A program made the translations under genes and the position numbers. Shown in pieces: positions 34,364 to 44,044 of a stretch of 64,000 bases of DNA. The first letter of the stretch is position 1, and each line of letters starts with the position of its first letter. A model generated the notes under the pieces. It worked only from the letters and a program-made list of their open reading frames with translations. It did not search any database and was not told where the DNA came from. The stretch spans positions 65,570 to 129,569 of the forward strand of contig KE159796.1 of NCBI GenBank assembly GCA_000403475.2. The letters are read 5' to 3'. Source of the DNA: Lachnospiraceae bacterium MD308. GTDB taxonomy: Bacteria; Bacillota; Clostridia; Lachnospirales; Lachnospiraceae.

Positions 34364-36841
34364 ATGAGAAAAGCTCAAAAAAAGCAGGCAGAAGATTTTG
34401 TGAGACTTCTTGCGGATGCACATAATGAGTTAAAAAAGTATATCGAAAATAAGAATTATGAACCGGCAGCAGATTTACTTGGCGAATGCCAGAGAGGCGC
34501 TATTGAGCTTGGAGGCCTCATAGAAAAAACGGAAGGGGAAGACCAGCATACGGTTTTACTGCTGGAGGAGTACTGTGAGAGCATCTATCAGTTATATGAG
34601 CAGATAAGCGGAAATCAGGAGGTCCAGGCAAATAAGCTTTATAAAAGGCTGCGCCAGGCGCTTATCAGGGTTGAAAACAGTATAAAAAATGATATAAAAG
34701 CCAGGCTGGAAATCGTATTTATGCCATATAAGGCAAGCATGTGGGATTCCCTTGAGAGCATTTGGGAGGCGGCGAAAGAGGATCCGGATTGTGATGCATA
34801 TGTTGTACCTATACCGTATTATGACCGGAATTCTGATTATTCGCTTGGACAGTGCCATTATGAGGGCGAAAAGTTTCCGGACTATGTGGAAATTGTAGAT
34901 TACCATACATATCATTTGGAAAACAGAAGGCCGGATATCATATATATACATAACCCGTACGATGAACACAATTATGTGACGAGCGTTGACCCGCAATATT
35001 ATTCTTATAAATTGAAAGATTATACGGAACAGTTAGTGTATGTACCTTATTATATATATGAGGAACCGGCGAAGCCAGACAGTAAGGCAACGATTGAATT
35101 CTGCTCCAGATATGTGAGTTCCGGCATATTGAATGCGGACAAGGTGATCGTGCAGTCTGAAAATTTCCGGCGTGCGCTTATCAATGCATTGCTTGTATAC
35201 CGGGGCATGGACAGAGAATTTTGGGAAAAGAAAGTCATTGCTTTAGGGTCGCCGAAACATGACAAGGTGACGAATGAGGATATAAACAAACTGCATATAC
35301 CGGAGAGCTGGGAAAGGCTTATCAAAAGACCGGATGGGAGCAGGAAACGGGTTATTTTCTATAATACAAGCTTAAATGCGCTGCTGCGATATGGTGAACA
35401 GATGAACCGGAAGATACGGAGCGTCCTCAGGTTTTTTTACGAAAACAGGGAAACAGGTATATTGCTGTGGAGGCCGCATCCGTTAGTACAGGCAACCATA
35501 GAGTCCATGCGCCCTGAATTGTGGGAAGAGTATAAAGAAATCACAGATGCATATAGAAAAGAAGGATGGGGAATCTATGATGATACTCCTGATTTTCATG
35601 CGGCGTTTGCTTTAAGTGATGCGTATTATGGGGATTACAGCAGCCTGCTGCTTTTGTATCAGGAGACATGGAAACCTGTGCTGCAGCAAAATGCAGATAT
35701 TTTGGATTACAGGAAACGGTTTGTCACGGACAGGCTTTATTATGACGGAGAGTATGTGTGGGGAACGGCACGGGAATTTAACGGGCTGTTTCGGATAAAC
35801 CCGGAAACGTTTGAGATAAAGTATATGGGGCAGTTCCCGGATGAAAATCCGGAAGAATACAGGTTGTTTTACGGAATTGCACAATATGGCGGGAAATTGT
35901 ACTTTTGCCCTCACAATGCAAAGTATATTGGCGTTTATGATAAAGTTTCGAAAGAATTTAGCAGTGTAGCATTAAAGGAAGATATAAAAGATATAGAGAG
36001 AAAATTTAGCGGTATTTTAGTCTTTGGGAAGTTTATTTACTTATATGGCGGCAGGGCGAACACGATTGTGCAATTGGATGCGGAGTCAAATAAGATAATT
36101 TATATTGAGGATTGGATAAAAGAAATTGTAAAGCATCAGGAAGATTATTTTGATTTTCATATTTTAAGCGGATGCATATATAATGGCAGTTTGTATTGCC
36201 CCGGATCCGGAACGAAGGGGATACTCCGGATAAGCCTGATTGATCTATCGTATGAATTTATTTCATATGCGTCTGATAGAGCAGATTGTTTTGCAGATAT
36301 AATAAATCAGGATGAGACGCTTTGGCTGCGGCCAGATGGCAGCGGCTTTATCTCTAAGCTTGATCTCCGTACACGGATTTTGGAAAGAATGGGAAAAATA
36401 AACGAATCATCAAGTGTTTGCAAAATAAACGGGGATATTTACTATTTTTCAGTGACGGAACCCTATTTTTACAAGATAAATATTGAGTCGGAAGAAATGG
36501 TTAAGATTCCGGCAGAAGAAGGTATATATTCAGTATGTCCGGCGGGAGATGAAATTTTAATGACAACTTATCTGACCGGGAACTTATATGTGTTTGATAC
36601 AGTCAGTATGGAAACTTTGAAGGTGGAAATGACTTTAAAGGAAAATGATATTTTGGAACAAAATGATTGGGAAATGCTTAGATGTATTCGTGAATATAAT
36701 CAATACGTTTCAGAATCAGGATATGTAAATTTGAAAAAAATATTGGAGGGGAATCTAAAAAATAAAAATCGGAAACAAGGTGCAGGGAACAGCGATTGCG
36801 GCAAAAAAATCCATGAAAATATGAAAGGGTTGATAGAATGA
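34364..36841 (+). CDS. CDP-glycerol glycerophosphotransferase-like protein with C-terminal beta-propeller-like repeats
   Basis: An 825-residue cytosolic protein. A helical N-terminus (about 1-110) precedes a GT-B-like domain resembling TagB/TagF-type glycerophosphotransferases (RRPDIIYIHNPYDEHNYV, ALGSPKHDK, LLWRPHPL, YGDYSSLLLLY). From about residue 445 to 790 come six or so degenerate repeats of about 50 residues (YDGEYVWG, YGGKLYF, GKFIYLYGG, YNGSLYCPG, NGDIYYF), suggesting a beta-propeller. It probably transfers glycerol-phosphate onto a glycan. ATG 34364 has AAGGTG 6 nt upstream; GTG 34355 is possible. Its stop overlaps the next start. First gene of the glycan cluster. Confidence 0.75.
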   Translation: MRKAQKKQAEDFVRLLADAHNELKKYIENKNYEPAADLLGECQRGAIELGGLIEKTEGEDQHTVLLLEEYCESIYQLYEQISGNQEVQANKLYKRLRQALIRVENSIKNDIKARLEIVFMPYKASMWDSLESIWEAAKEDPDCDAYVVPIPYYDRNSDYSLGQCHYEGEKFPDYVEIVDYHTYHLENRRPDIIYIHNPYDEHNYVTSVDPQYYSYKLKDYTEQLVYVPYYIYEEPAKPDSKATIEFCSRYVSSGILNADKVIVQSENFRRALINALLVYRGMDREFWEKKVIALGSPKHDKVTNEDINKLHIPESWERLIKRPDGSRKRVIFYNTSLNALLRYGEQMNRKIRSVLRFFYENRETGILLWRPHPLVQATIESMRPELWEEYKEITDAYRKEGWGIYDDTPDFHAAFALSDAYYGDYSSLLLLYQETWKPVLQQNADILDYRKRFVTDRLYYDGEYVWGTAREFNGLFRINPETFEIKYMGQFPDENPEEYRLFYGIAQYGGKLYFCPHNAKYIGVYDKVSKEFSSVALKEDIKDIERKFSGILVFGKFIYLYGGRANTIVQLDAESNKIIYIEDWIKEIVKHQEDYFDFHILSGCIYNGSLYCPGSGTKGILRISLIDLSYEFISYASDRADCFADIINQDETLWLRPDGSGFISKLDLRTRILERMGKINESSSVCKINGDIYYFSVTEPYFYKINIESEEMVKIPAEEGIYSVCPAGDEILMTTYLTGNLYVFDTVSMETLKVEMTLKENDILEQNDWEMLRCIREYNQYVSESGYVNLKKILEGNLKNKNRKQGAGNSDCGKKIHENMKGLIE

Positions 36842-37821
36842 AAGTCGGTACAATAAATTTTCACCGTTCTCAAAATTACGGGGCGCTTATGGTGACATAT
36901 TCTTTACTTACTTATTTGAGAAAAAGAGAAATTAATGCACAGGCAATTGATTATTTTCCAGAGCATCATACTTCTATGTATCCTCTCAGAAATGCGGCAT
37001 ATGACAAATTTATTGACAAGTATCTACAGCCTTTCAGCAGTGCCGAAGAGGAATACGATCTAATAATATATGGTGCAGATACGATTTGGGAATATTATAG
37101 AGGGTTTGGGTATGACAGTACTTATTGGGGAGCTGACAGTCTTAAGGCCAAAAGAAGAATCACATATTCTGCAAGCGGTACGCTAAAAAATTTTTCTGAA
37201 GAAAGTGATGAGCTGTTCCGAAAGCATCTTGATAATTTTGATGCAATTTCGGTGCGTGAAGATGTACTGGCAGAGTATTTGAAGAACTTTACCGATAAAC
37301 CAATTATACATACCTGTGATCCGGCTTTTTTGCTTACAGAAGATGATTATCTGAAGGTAATGTCTGAACGGCTTATATCTGGTGAGTATGCGGTGCTGTA
37401 TAATCGGCAGTTAGGAACAAAACTGTTTGAGGCAGCAGAAACAGTGCGGCAGAAAACAGGTCTTAGGACTGTCGTATTAAAAGGGGACGGGTGCCTTTAT
37501 AGCAGTGATGGAGAATTGTTAAGGACAGATATAGGACCTTCGGAGTTTTTGTCTTTAATTAAATATTCGTCTTATGTGCTGGCGGCATCTTTTCATGCAG
37601 TGGCTTTTTCTGTAATTTTTCAAAAACAGTTCCATACCATAATGAAAACGGGAGCGGAAAGAGTGGAGTCATTGCTGCGGAGACTTGGGCTGGAAAGCAG
37701 GAGGATTCAGCATTCAAGAGAAATATCTTTTGAAGAAAATATTTGTTATGCAAAATTACACTCGCTTAATGAGTATGTGGAAAATTCAGAAAAATATTTA
37801 GACAGGGCGATTAATGATTGA
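36838..37821 (+). CDS. polysaccharide pyruvyl transferase family protein
   Basis: A 327-residue member of the pyruvyltransferase family (PF04230 type). It opens with VGTINFHRSQNYGALMVTYSL and carries the central YGADTIWEY, SVREDVLAEYL and DPAFLL motifs and the C-terminal ASFHAVAFSVIF. Such enzymes add ketal pyruvate from PEP to sugar hydroxyls. It overlaps both neighbours by 4 nt, consistent with one glycan operon. The acceptor is unknown, and some family members have other roles. Confidence 0.82.
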   Translation: MKVGTINFHRSQNYGALMVTYSLLTYLRKREINAQAIDYFPEHHTSMYPLRNAAYDKFIDKYLQPFSSAEEEYDLIIYGADTIWEYYRGFGYDSTYWGADSLKAKRRITYSASGTLKNFSEESDELFRKHLDNFDAISVREDVLAEYLKNFTDKPIIHTCDPAFLLTEDDYLKVMSERLISGEYAVLYNRQLGTKLFEAAETVRQKTGLRTVVLKGDGCLYSSDGELLRTDIGPSEFLSLIKYSSYVLAASFHAVAFSVIFQKQFHTIMKTGAERVESLLRRLGLESRRIQHSREISFEENICYAKLHSLNEYVENSEKYLDRAIND

Positions 37822-37835
37822 AAGGCAAGGTGTTT

Positions 37836-39098
37836 ATGAATCATACAAAAATAAAAAGCTACGAACTGATAGGGAAAAGGGTAGCGATCGGACAGATAAC
37901 ATTTACGAGCATTAAAACATATCATATGCTGAAAAAAGAAGGTGTTGATGTTGCGATGTTTTTTGACAGAGATTATCGTCTGCAACATATAAAATACAGG
38001 AATACACCAATTTTTCCGTGGTCCAATTTTCACGATACATATGTGATCTTGACAATTTCTTCTCGTTACAGTGAGTTGAAAAAAATGCTAATCGAGTCGT
38101 GCGGATATTCCGAAGACAGGATTATATTATTGGACGACATTTTATTTGAGTGTTCTGAGAGTGATGTTAGTAATGAGTATGATTGGGATTGGTTCAAAAA
38201 AAATCTGAATAACGTATCGGATGCTTATCTTACTTACAGATATTCCATTTTGCAGAAACAGAGAGGGCCGGAGGGGATTCCGCTAAGGAATTTAATGGTT
38301 GATGTTAATAATAAATGTACTTTAAATTGTAAATATTGTTATACTCAAATGCCATATTACCGTGCTGAAGAGAAAAGAAATTATGACATGGATGAAATTA
38401 TTGAAAGCTTAGACCATTTGTTGGATGTAGTGGATTTTATCCCCTATCTTTCAATATTTGGGGGAGAACCGCTGCTACATCCAAAACTCCACAAGCTGAT
38501 TTCATTTCTCAATAGTAAAAAGGCGCAGGAAAGAGTTGTGTGTGCCAATATTACGACAAATGGAACTTTATTATTATCGGATGAAGTGGTTGGAGCGATA
38601 AAAGAAAATACATTATTTTGGCGAATAGGTGTTTCTCCGTATGGAATACATTCAAAAAAACAGTATGAATTATTTTCACAGCTGAATGAAACGGGAATTC
38701 CATATTATTCAAAATATATGGTTTATTGGCAGATAACAGGACAGACGATCGAACCCAAGTCAGTTGATATGGAAAGTATTCGGAAAAAATGTGAGAAATG
38801 TGTATGCAGAGATCTGCATTTCCTAAATGGGAAACTGTATCAATGTACAGTATTGGCTCATTTTGAGGCATTACATAGAGTGCCGTATGATAATAGAAAT
38901 TCGTTTGACTGCAGAAAGTCATACACGAAAGACGAATTGAGAGATTTCCTGCAAAGCTATTCTCCAGGAATGGCATATTGCAGCGGTAATCATCAGATAT
39001 ATTTGCGTGACGAAAGTGAGATGGATAAATGCGGCGGTAAGATGGTGCCTGTGGCAGAGCAGACAGAAGAAATCCTGCAATATAAACGTTATGAATAA
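37836..39098 (+). CDS. radical SAM protein with N-terminal Rossmann-like domain
   Basis: A 420-residue protein. The first 115 residues resemble the nucleotide-fold partner domain also seen inside the two deacetylase-methyltransferase fusions downstream. The radical SAM core follows with CTLNCKYC (Cx3Cx2C for the 4Fe-4S cluster) and IFGGEPLLHP. C-terminal cysteines (CEKCVCRD, CTVL, CSGN, CGG) suggest an auxiliary SPASM-like cluster. It could modify a sugar or a peptide; the substrate is unknown. ATG 37836 is preferred over TTG 37818. No membrane segment is seen. Confidence 0.8.
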   Translation: MNHTKIKSYELIGKRVAIGQITFTSIKTYHMLKKEGVDVAMFFDRDYRLQHIKYRNTPIFPWSNFHDTYVILTISSRYSELKKMLIESCGYSEDRIILLDDILFECSESDVSNEYDWDWFKKNLNNVSDAYLTYRYSILQKQRGPEGIPLRNLMVDVNNKCTLNCKYCYTQMPYYRAEEKRNYDMDEIIESLDHLLDVVDFIPYLSIFGGEPLLHPKLHKLISFLNSKKAQERVVCANITTNGTLLLSDEVVGAIKENTLFWRIGVSPYGIHSKKQYELFSQLNETGIPYYSKYMVYWQITGQTIEPKSVDMESIRKKCEKCVCRDLHFLNGKLYQCTVLAHFEALHRVPYDNRNSFDCRKSYTKDELRDFLQSYSPGMAYCSGNHQIYLRDESEMDKCGGKMVPVAEQTEEILQYKRYE

Positions 39099-39936
39099 AA
39101 TAACAGAAGAATTAACGCCGGATCAGACGCGTGCCATACAGACAGTCCTTCTTGAACTCCTCTGTGAAGTGTGCCGTGTCTGTGAATTGGCCGGAATCCG
39201 TTACACCGTCATTGCAGGAACTTTGTTAGGAGCAGTCCGTCACGGCGGTTTTATTCCGTGGGATGACGATGCGGATATCGGAATGCTCAGGGAAGAGTAT
39301 GAGGCATTTCGCAGGGCATGTGACAAGTATCTGGATACGAGCCGCTTTTATTTTCAGGACCATACTTGTACAAAAGGGTATCGCTGGGGTTATGGCAAGC
39401 TCCGGCGTAAACACAGCAGTTATGTAATATGCGGCACGGAAGGGCTGCCTTATGAGCAGGGAATCTGGATTGACATATTCCCTTTAGATCATGTTCCGGA
39501 CAGCCGTTTGGGCCGGGCTTTATGCAGCCTGCATTGCTTTTTGATTCGTAAATTCATGTATTCTGAGTCGGGAAAATACCGGGAAAAGAATCCGGCAAAA
39601 CGGATCATGTACGCAGCAATGTCGAAAGTTCCTATTTCGGCTGTACATAAGCATTTTGAAAAATATATCAGGCGGAGAAATAAGAAACGGACAAGCTGGG
39701 TGCGTATCCTTACGTTTCCCACGCCAAACCGGGAATATGGATACCGCCGCAGGTGGTATGAAGATATGTCTGATATCACGTTTGAAGGAGAGGTATTTAC
39801 CAGTGTGCGGGATTATGAGGAATACCTGACTTTCAAATTCGGGAATTATCTGGAGCTGCCGCCAAAGGAAGAGCAGAAGATCCATCACCGCATCAGTGAA
39901 TTTAAAATTCCGGAAGAGACGGAGGTAAGGGGATGA
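39091..39936 (+). CDS. LicD family phosphotransferase
   Basis: A 281-residue LicD-type protein with the family's nucleotidyltransferase-like motif IAGTLLGAVRHGGFIPWDDD (two catalytic Asp in DDDADIGM) and a conserved DIFPLDHVPD. LicD proteins move phosphocholine or similar phospho-groups from CDP-activated donors to sugars. ATG 39091 lies inside the end of the radical SAM gene (8-nt overlap); an upstream extension to 39007 is an overlap artefact. Beside a CTP:glycerol-3-phosphate cytidylyltransferase domain, a CDP-glycerol donor is plausible. Confidence 0.85.
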   Translation: MNKITEELTPDQTRAIQTVLLELLCEVCRVCELAGIRYTVIAGTLLGAVRHGGFIPWDDDADIGMLREEYEAFRRACDKYLDTSRFYFQDHTCTKGYRWGYGKLRRKHSSYVICGTEGLPYEQGIWIDIFPLDHVPDSRLGRALCSLHCFLIRKFMYSESGKYREKNPAKRIMYAAMSKVPISAVHKHFEKYIRRRNKKRTSWVRILTFPTPNREYGYRRRWYEDMSDITFEGEVFTSVRDYEEYLTFKFGNYLELPPKEEQKIHHRISEFKIPEETEVRG

Positions 39937-41270
39937 AGAAAGTAATTACATATGGCTCGTTCGACCTTTTCCACCGGGGGCATTATAACCTGCTAAAACG
40001 TGCAAAGCAATTGGGGGATTATCTTATTGTCGGGGTTACGACGGAGCAGTATGACAAATCCAGAGGGAAACTGAATGTCTGCGACTCTCTTTCGGAGCGG
40101 ATGGAGTCTGTGCGTAAGACAGGTCTGGCGGACGAGATCATCGTGGAGGACCATATTGGGCAGAAAGCAGAAGACATCTTAAAGTATCAGGTGGATATTT
40201 TAACGGTCGGTTCTGACTGGATAGGCGAATTTGACCATTTTAGAAAATATTGCGAGGTTATTTATCTGGAGCGGACAAAGGATATTTCCAGTACTATGCT
40301 GCGGACAAATAATTTTAATCTGGTGCGTTTGGGAATTGTGGGCTCCGGCAAAATAGCCGGACGGTTTATGCCTGAAATCAAATATGTAAGCGGAATTGTT
40401 CCGGTCAGCGTGTTCAATCCCCGCCTGGAGGGCGCTAAAAGCTTTGCGGAAAAATTTGGGCTCAAGTTTTATGAAGACGATTGGGAGACATTCCTTTCCA
40501 AAATAGACGCAGTGTATATCGCATCGCCCCATGGAACCCATATAGATTATGTTATGCGGGCTTTGGAGGGCAACAAACACGTCTTGTGCGAAAAGCCGCT
40601 TGCATTCTCAGGGGAAGATGCAAAACGTGCATATGCATTGGCAAAAGAAAAGAAACTGGTTTTGATGGAGGCGATTAAAACGGCATATTGTCCGGGATTC
40701 CATCAGCTGGTCGGCGTAGTCCAAAGCGGTATCATCGGTACGGTATATGATGTGGAGGCATGTTTTACGAAACTTGTACCAATAGGTTCAAGAGAGTGGA
40801 CGGGAGAATATGCGGGTGCTTTTTCTGAGCTGGCAAGTTATCCATTGCTGGGGATATCGAAGATTCTTGGTGTAAATTATAAATCTGTCCGTTTTGAGAG
40901 CTTTTGGAACGAGCAGCAGACGGATATTTACTCGAAAGCATATTTAAAGTATCCGAATGCGGCGGCAACGGTGAAGGTGGGAATCGGAGTTAAGTCACTT
41001 GGCAGTATGCTGATATCCGGCACAAGGGGATTTATCGAAGTCAAGGCACCCTGGTGGAAAACGACGGAATTTGGGGTTCACTACGAGAATCCGGCCAATG
41101 ATGAAGTTTTTTTCAGCAGATATCTGGGAGAAGGGCTGCGCTATGAAATCAGTGAATTTCTTCGTGCGATACTTGGCCATAACAGCAATTATTTTCCCGC
41201 TGAAGAATCTATTGCAATTGCGGCTGTAATGGAAGAATTCAGAAAAGACAGAGAGAGGTGTATGAAGTGA
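39933..41270 (+). CDS. fusion of glycerol-3-phosphate cytidylyltransferase (TagD-like) and Gfo/Idh/MocA oxidoreductase
   Basis: A 445-residue fusion. Residues 1-128 are a TagD-type cytidylyltransferase (GSFDLFHRGHYNLLKRAK, with the HxGH signature altered to HRGH, and later the ISSTMLR motif) that would make CDP-glycerol. Residues about 130-445 are a Gfo/Idh/MocA oxidoreductase (LGIVGSGKIAGRF Rossmann loop, CEKPLAFS with the catalytic-type EKP). One protein may both make and oxidise or reduce a glycerol-type precursor, or act on two linked steps. It overlaps licD and the dehydrogenase gene by 4 nt each. Confidence 0.85.
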   Translation: MKKVITYGSFDLFHRGHYNLLKRAKQLGDYLIVGVTTEQYDKSRGKLNVCDSLSERMESVRKTGLADEIIVEDHIGQKAEDILKYQVDILTVGSDWIGEFDHFRKYCEVIYLERTKDISSTMLRTNNFNLVRLGIVGSGKIAGRFMPEIKYVSGIVPVSVFNPRLEGAKSFAEKFGLKFYEDDWETFLSKIDAVYIASPHGTHIDYVMRALEGNKHVLCEKPLAFSGEDAKRAYALAKEKKLVLMEAIKTAYCPGFHQLVGVVQSGIIGTVYDVEACFTKLVPIGSREWTGEYAGAFSELASYPLLGISKILGVNYKSVRFESFWNEQQTDIYSKAYLKYPNAAATVKVGIGVKSLGSMLISGTRGFIEVKAPWWKTTEFGVHYENPANDEVFFSRYLGEGLRYEISEFLRAILGHNSNYFPAEESIAIAAVMEEFRKDRERCMK

Positions 41271-42472
41271 TCGGTGTAGTAGGTCTTGGATATATTGGGC
41301 TGCCGACGGCGTTGATGCTTGCGGCAAGCGGGAATGAAGTTGCAGGTACAGATAAGAACGGGGAGATTTTAAAATTACTCAACAACCGTCAATTGACTTT
41401 CCAGGAAGAAGGGATGACGGAGCTTTTTGGACGTGCGGCAGACAATGGAATCCTATTTACATCAGAGATGCCGGTGGCAGATGTCTATATCATATCCGTG
41501 CCTACGCCATATGATAAGGGCAGCAAAAAAGTAGATATGAGTTATGTGGCGGCTGCTTTTGAGGCTGTTTTGGAGGTATGTCCGAAAGACAGCATTATTG
41601 TAATTGAGAGCACAGTGTCTCCTGGAAGTATTGACAAGGTTATCCGGCCGCTTGCGGATAAAAGTGAAAAAAAGGTAAAGATTGCACATGCGCCGGAGCG
41701 GATTATCCCAGGTTCTATGATCTATGAACTGGAGCACAATTCCCGGACGATTGGAACGGATGACGCTGAAACAGGACATGCATTAAAGGAAATATACGGC
41801 TCCTTTTGCAAGGGAGAGATTATTTTGACGGATATCCGTTCGGCAGAAATGTCAAAGGTCGTAGAGAATACTTTTCGGGATATCAATATAGCTTTTGCAA
41901 ATGAGCTGGCGAAGATATGCCGTTCTGACGGGATGGATGTATATGAAATCATCCGTATTGCAAACAATCATCCGCGTGTGAACATTCTAAGTCCCGGGCC
42001 GGGCGTGGGCGGGCACTGCATCTCCGTTGACCCTTGGTTTCTTGTGGGAGATTATCCGGGGCTTGCCAATATTATCCTGGCGGCGCGTAAGATCAATGAT
42101 TCTATGCCGGAATTTGTACTGGGGCGGATCTATGAGATTATGCAGGAGAACCATATGACGGATATCTCAAGGGTAGGGCTTTATGGACTGACTTATAAAG
42201 AGGACGTAGATGATGTGCGGGAAAGTCCGTCTCTGCAGCTTTTGGAATGTATGAAAAGGCATCTTGCACCTCCGCTTTTGTGTTATGACCCATACATAAA
42301 AACGCAGATTGTTGACAGGCAGGTGTTTGGATTGGAGGAGTTTGCAGAAAGTGTCGATTTAATCGTTATTATGGTTGGGCATAAGGAGATTGTCGATAAA
42401 GCTGAATATGTAAAAAATAAACTTATACTTGATACGCGTAAATGTGTTTGTGGGAAAGTTTATCATTTATAG
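41267..42472 (+). CDS. wecC: UDP-N-acetyl-D-mannosamine dehydrogenase-type nucleotide-sugar dehydrogenase
   Basis: A 401-residue UDP-sugar dehydrogenase of the WecC group. The N-terminal NAD loop is GVVGLGYIGLPTA and the catalytic Cys is in GPGVGGHCISVDPWFL; LTYKEDVDDVRESPS marks the C-terminal UDP-binding domain. It would oxidise UDP-ManNAc to UDP-ManNAcA, the substrate coming from the 2-epimerase at the end of the cluster. GTG 41267 (GTGA overlap with the previous stop, ribosome site 8 nt upstream) is preferred over GTG 41258. Confidence 0.88.
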   Translation: MIGVVGLGYIGLPTALMLAASGNEVAGTDKNGEILKLLNNRQLTFQEEGMTELFGRAADNGILFTSEMPVADVYIISVPTPYDKGSKKVDMSYVAAAFEAVLEVCPKDSIIVIESTVSPGSIDKVIRPLADKSEKKVKIAHAPERIIPGSMIYELEHNSRTIGTDDAETGHALKEIYGSFCKGEIILTDIRSAEMSKVVENTFRDINIAFANELAKICRSDGMDVYEIIRIANNHPRVNILSPGPGVGGHCISVDPWFLVGDYPGLANIILAARKINDSMPEFVLGRIYEIMQENHMTDISRVGLYGLTYKEDVDDVRESPSLQLLECMKRHLAPPLLCYDPYIKTQIVDRQVFGLEEFAESVDLIVIMVGHKEIVDKAEYVKNKLILDTRKCVCGKVYHL

Positions 42473-42490
42473 AAAGAAACGAGGACGATT

Positions 42491-44044
42491 ATGGAATACG
42501 TTTTGATTGATGAAAAATCATTTATGCCTTATAAAATGAAATTTTATACAGATCGGAGTGCTGCTGTTACCTATAGGGAAATTGCTGATCAATGCGTAAA
42601 AGGCATTTTGGCTTTGTGGGATGATCATTATCTTGATATTAATACTTTGGAGGGCAACATTTTTCAACATAAATTTGATGGTAATGATGTGATTTTAAAA
42701 CATGAATATCTTTTTGCTATGGATTATTTATCGAATTGTCTTACGGCATATGAAAAAACCAGGGAAAAAATTTATAAAGAAACATTTGAAAAAATTATAG
42801 ATCAGTTTCATGAATATTTGGAGAGGAATGGTCCCGTTTATGAAGATCTTGCAGTTTATGCCCAAACGCTGCTGATCATTAAAGCATATGACATTTTTGG
42901 GCAGTTTCCGCATATAAATGATTTTCTGGATTTATTAATGAAATACGCTTATTGGCTGATGGATGACAGTAATTATCAAGGAAATAATAATCATGGTTTG
43001 TTTCAGGACCTAGCCTTACTGCATATTAGTGTTTTCCTTGGAGATTCTGCGGATGCGTGCACATGGAAAAGACATGCTGTTAAACGGGTGCGTCAGTTGT
43101 TTGAAACTGCATATTATGATGATTTTACAAATAATGAAAATAGTATTATATATTTTCAATTTAATAATTACATGTACGAGCAGATATTCGAATTCTGCAA
43201 TTATTATGGTATTACCGATATTAAGCATATAGAAGAGAGGCTGGAAAGGTCAAAAGAGGCGTTAATTACATTTGCACATAAGGACGGTTCTTTTCCTGTA
43301 ATTGGTGACGGGAGGGTTTTTAACTGTGAAAAGAGCAATCATAGTTCGTGTCTGTTCCCGGATTTAGGGATGGCTGTCTTAAAAATTAAAGAGACATATT
43401 TGAGTTTTAAAAATAAGACAGTGTATCAGTCGCATGCTCATGTAGATGTTTCAAGTATAACAGCCAGGTATAAAGATATAGATTTTTTGATTGATTCCGG
43501 ACAATGTAATTATGACCGATATACCCCAACAAATCGTTATATGCGTTCATCTGTGGGGCATACAGGTATATTTCCTGTTTTTGCAGATGGCATGTTTTTA
43601 GGAGAGTTTTGTGATTCATTGGAGTATGCAGAGATAACTTCATATGAATGTGATGAAACAAAGGCATATGTGAGAGGCGAATATCGGCTCAAAGATATAC
43701 AGGTTGTCCGTGAAGTTATTGTTTTTCCTAATGAAATAAAAATTAAGGACAAATGGAGCTGCGGCAAACCGACAATGATGCGCCAAAGATTCATTATTCC
43801 CAAAGAGTTGATTGAAAATAGCACGTTTACAGTTTCTCGGAGGACACTTACATCTAAAGTGGGAAATGTAAATTTTAAATTTGAGATTAAATCTGAAAAA
43901 ACGAGAGCTTTGACCGTTGTTCAGTTTGGCATAGCTGCTCCACAGTATAATTCCTACGAAGAAACGATGCTGCTGGATACGTTTGCAGAAAACGCATTAG
44001 ATGGAGAAATATCTGTAAAAATAACTTTCTGGGAGGATGAATAA
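42491..44044 (+). CDS. heparinase II/III-like protein without signal peptide
   Basis: A 517-residue protein with an (alpha/alpha)-toroid N-terminal half and a beta-sheet half bearing heparinase II/III-type motifs (SHAHVDVSSITARYKDIDFLIDSGQ, read in part; then RSSVGHTG). Secreted lyases of this fold have signal peptides, but none is seen here, so it probably works in the cytosol on a glycan precursor or as an uncharacterised transferase-like enzyme. The gene is clearly more AT-rich than most neighbours. Its stop overlaps the next start by 1 nt (TAATG). Confidence 0.75.
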   Translation: MEYVLIDEKSFMPYKMKFYTDRSAAVTYREIADQCVKGILALWDDHYLDINTLEGNIFQHKFDGNDVILKHEYLFAMDYLSNCLTAYEKTREKIYKETFEKIIDQFHEYLERNGPVYEDLAVYAQTLLIIKAYDIFGQFPHINDFLDLLMKYAYWLMDDSNYQGNNNHGLFQDLALLHISVFLGDSADACTWKRHAVKRVRQLFETAYYDDFTNNENSIIYFQFNNYMYEQIFEFCNYYGITDIKHIEERLERSKEALITFAHKDGSFPVIGDGRVFNCEKSNHSSCLFPDLGMAVLKIKETYLSFKNKTVYQSHAHVDVSSITARYKDIDFLIDSGQCNYDRYTPTNRYMRSSVGHTGIFPVFADGMFLGEFCDSLEYAEITSYECDETKAYVRGEYRLKDIQVVREVIVFPNEIKIKDKWSCGKPTMMRQRFIIPKELIENSTFTVSRRTLTSKVGNVNFKFEIKSEKTRALTVVQFGIAAPQYNSYEETMLLDTFAENALDGEISVKITFWEDE

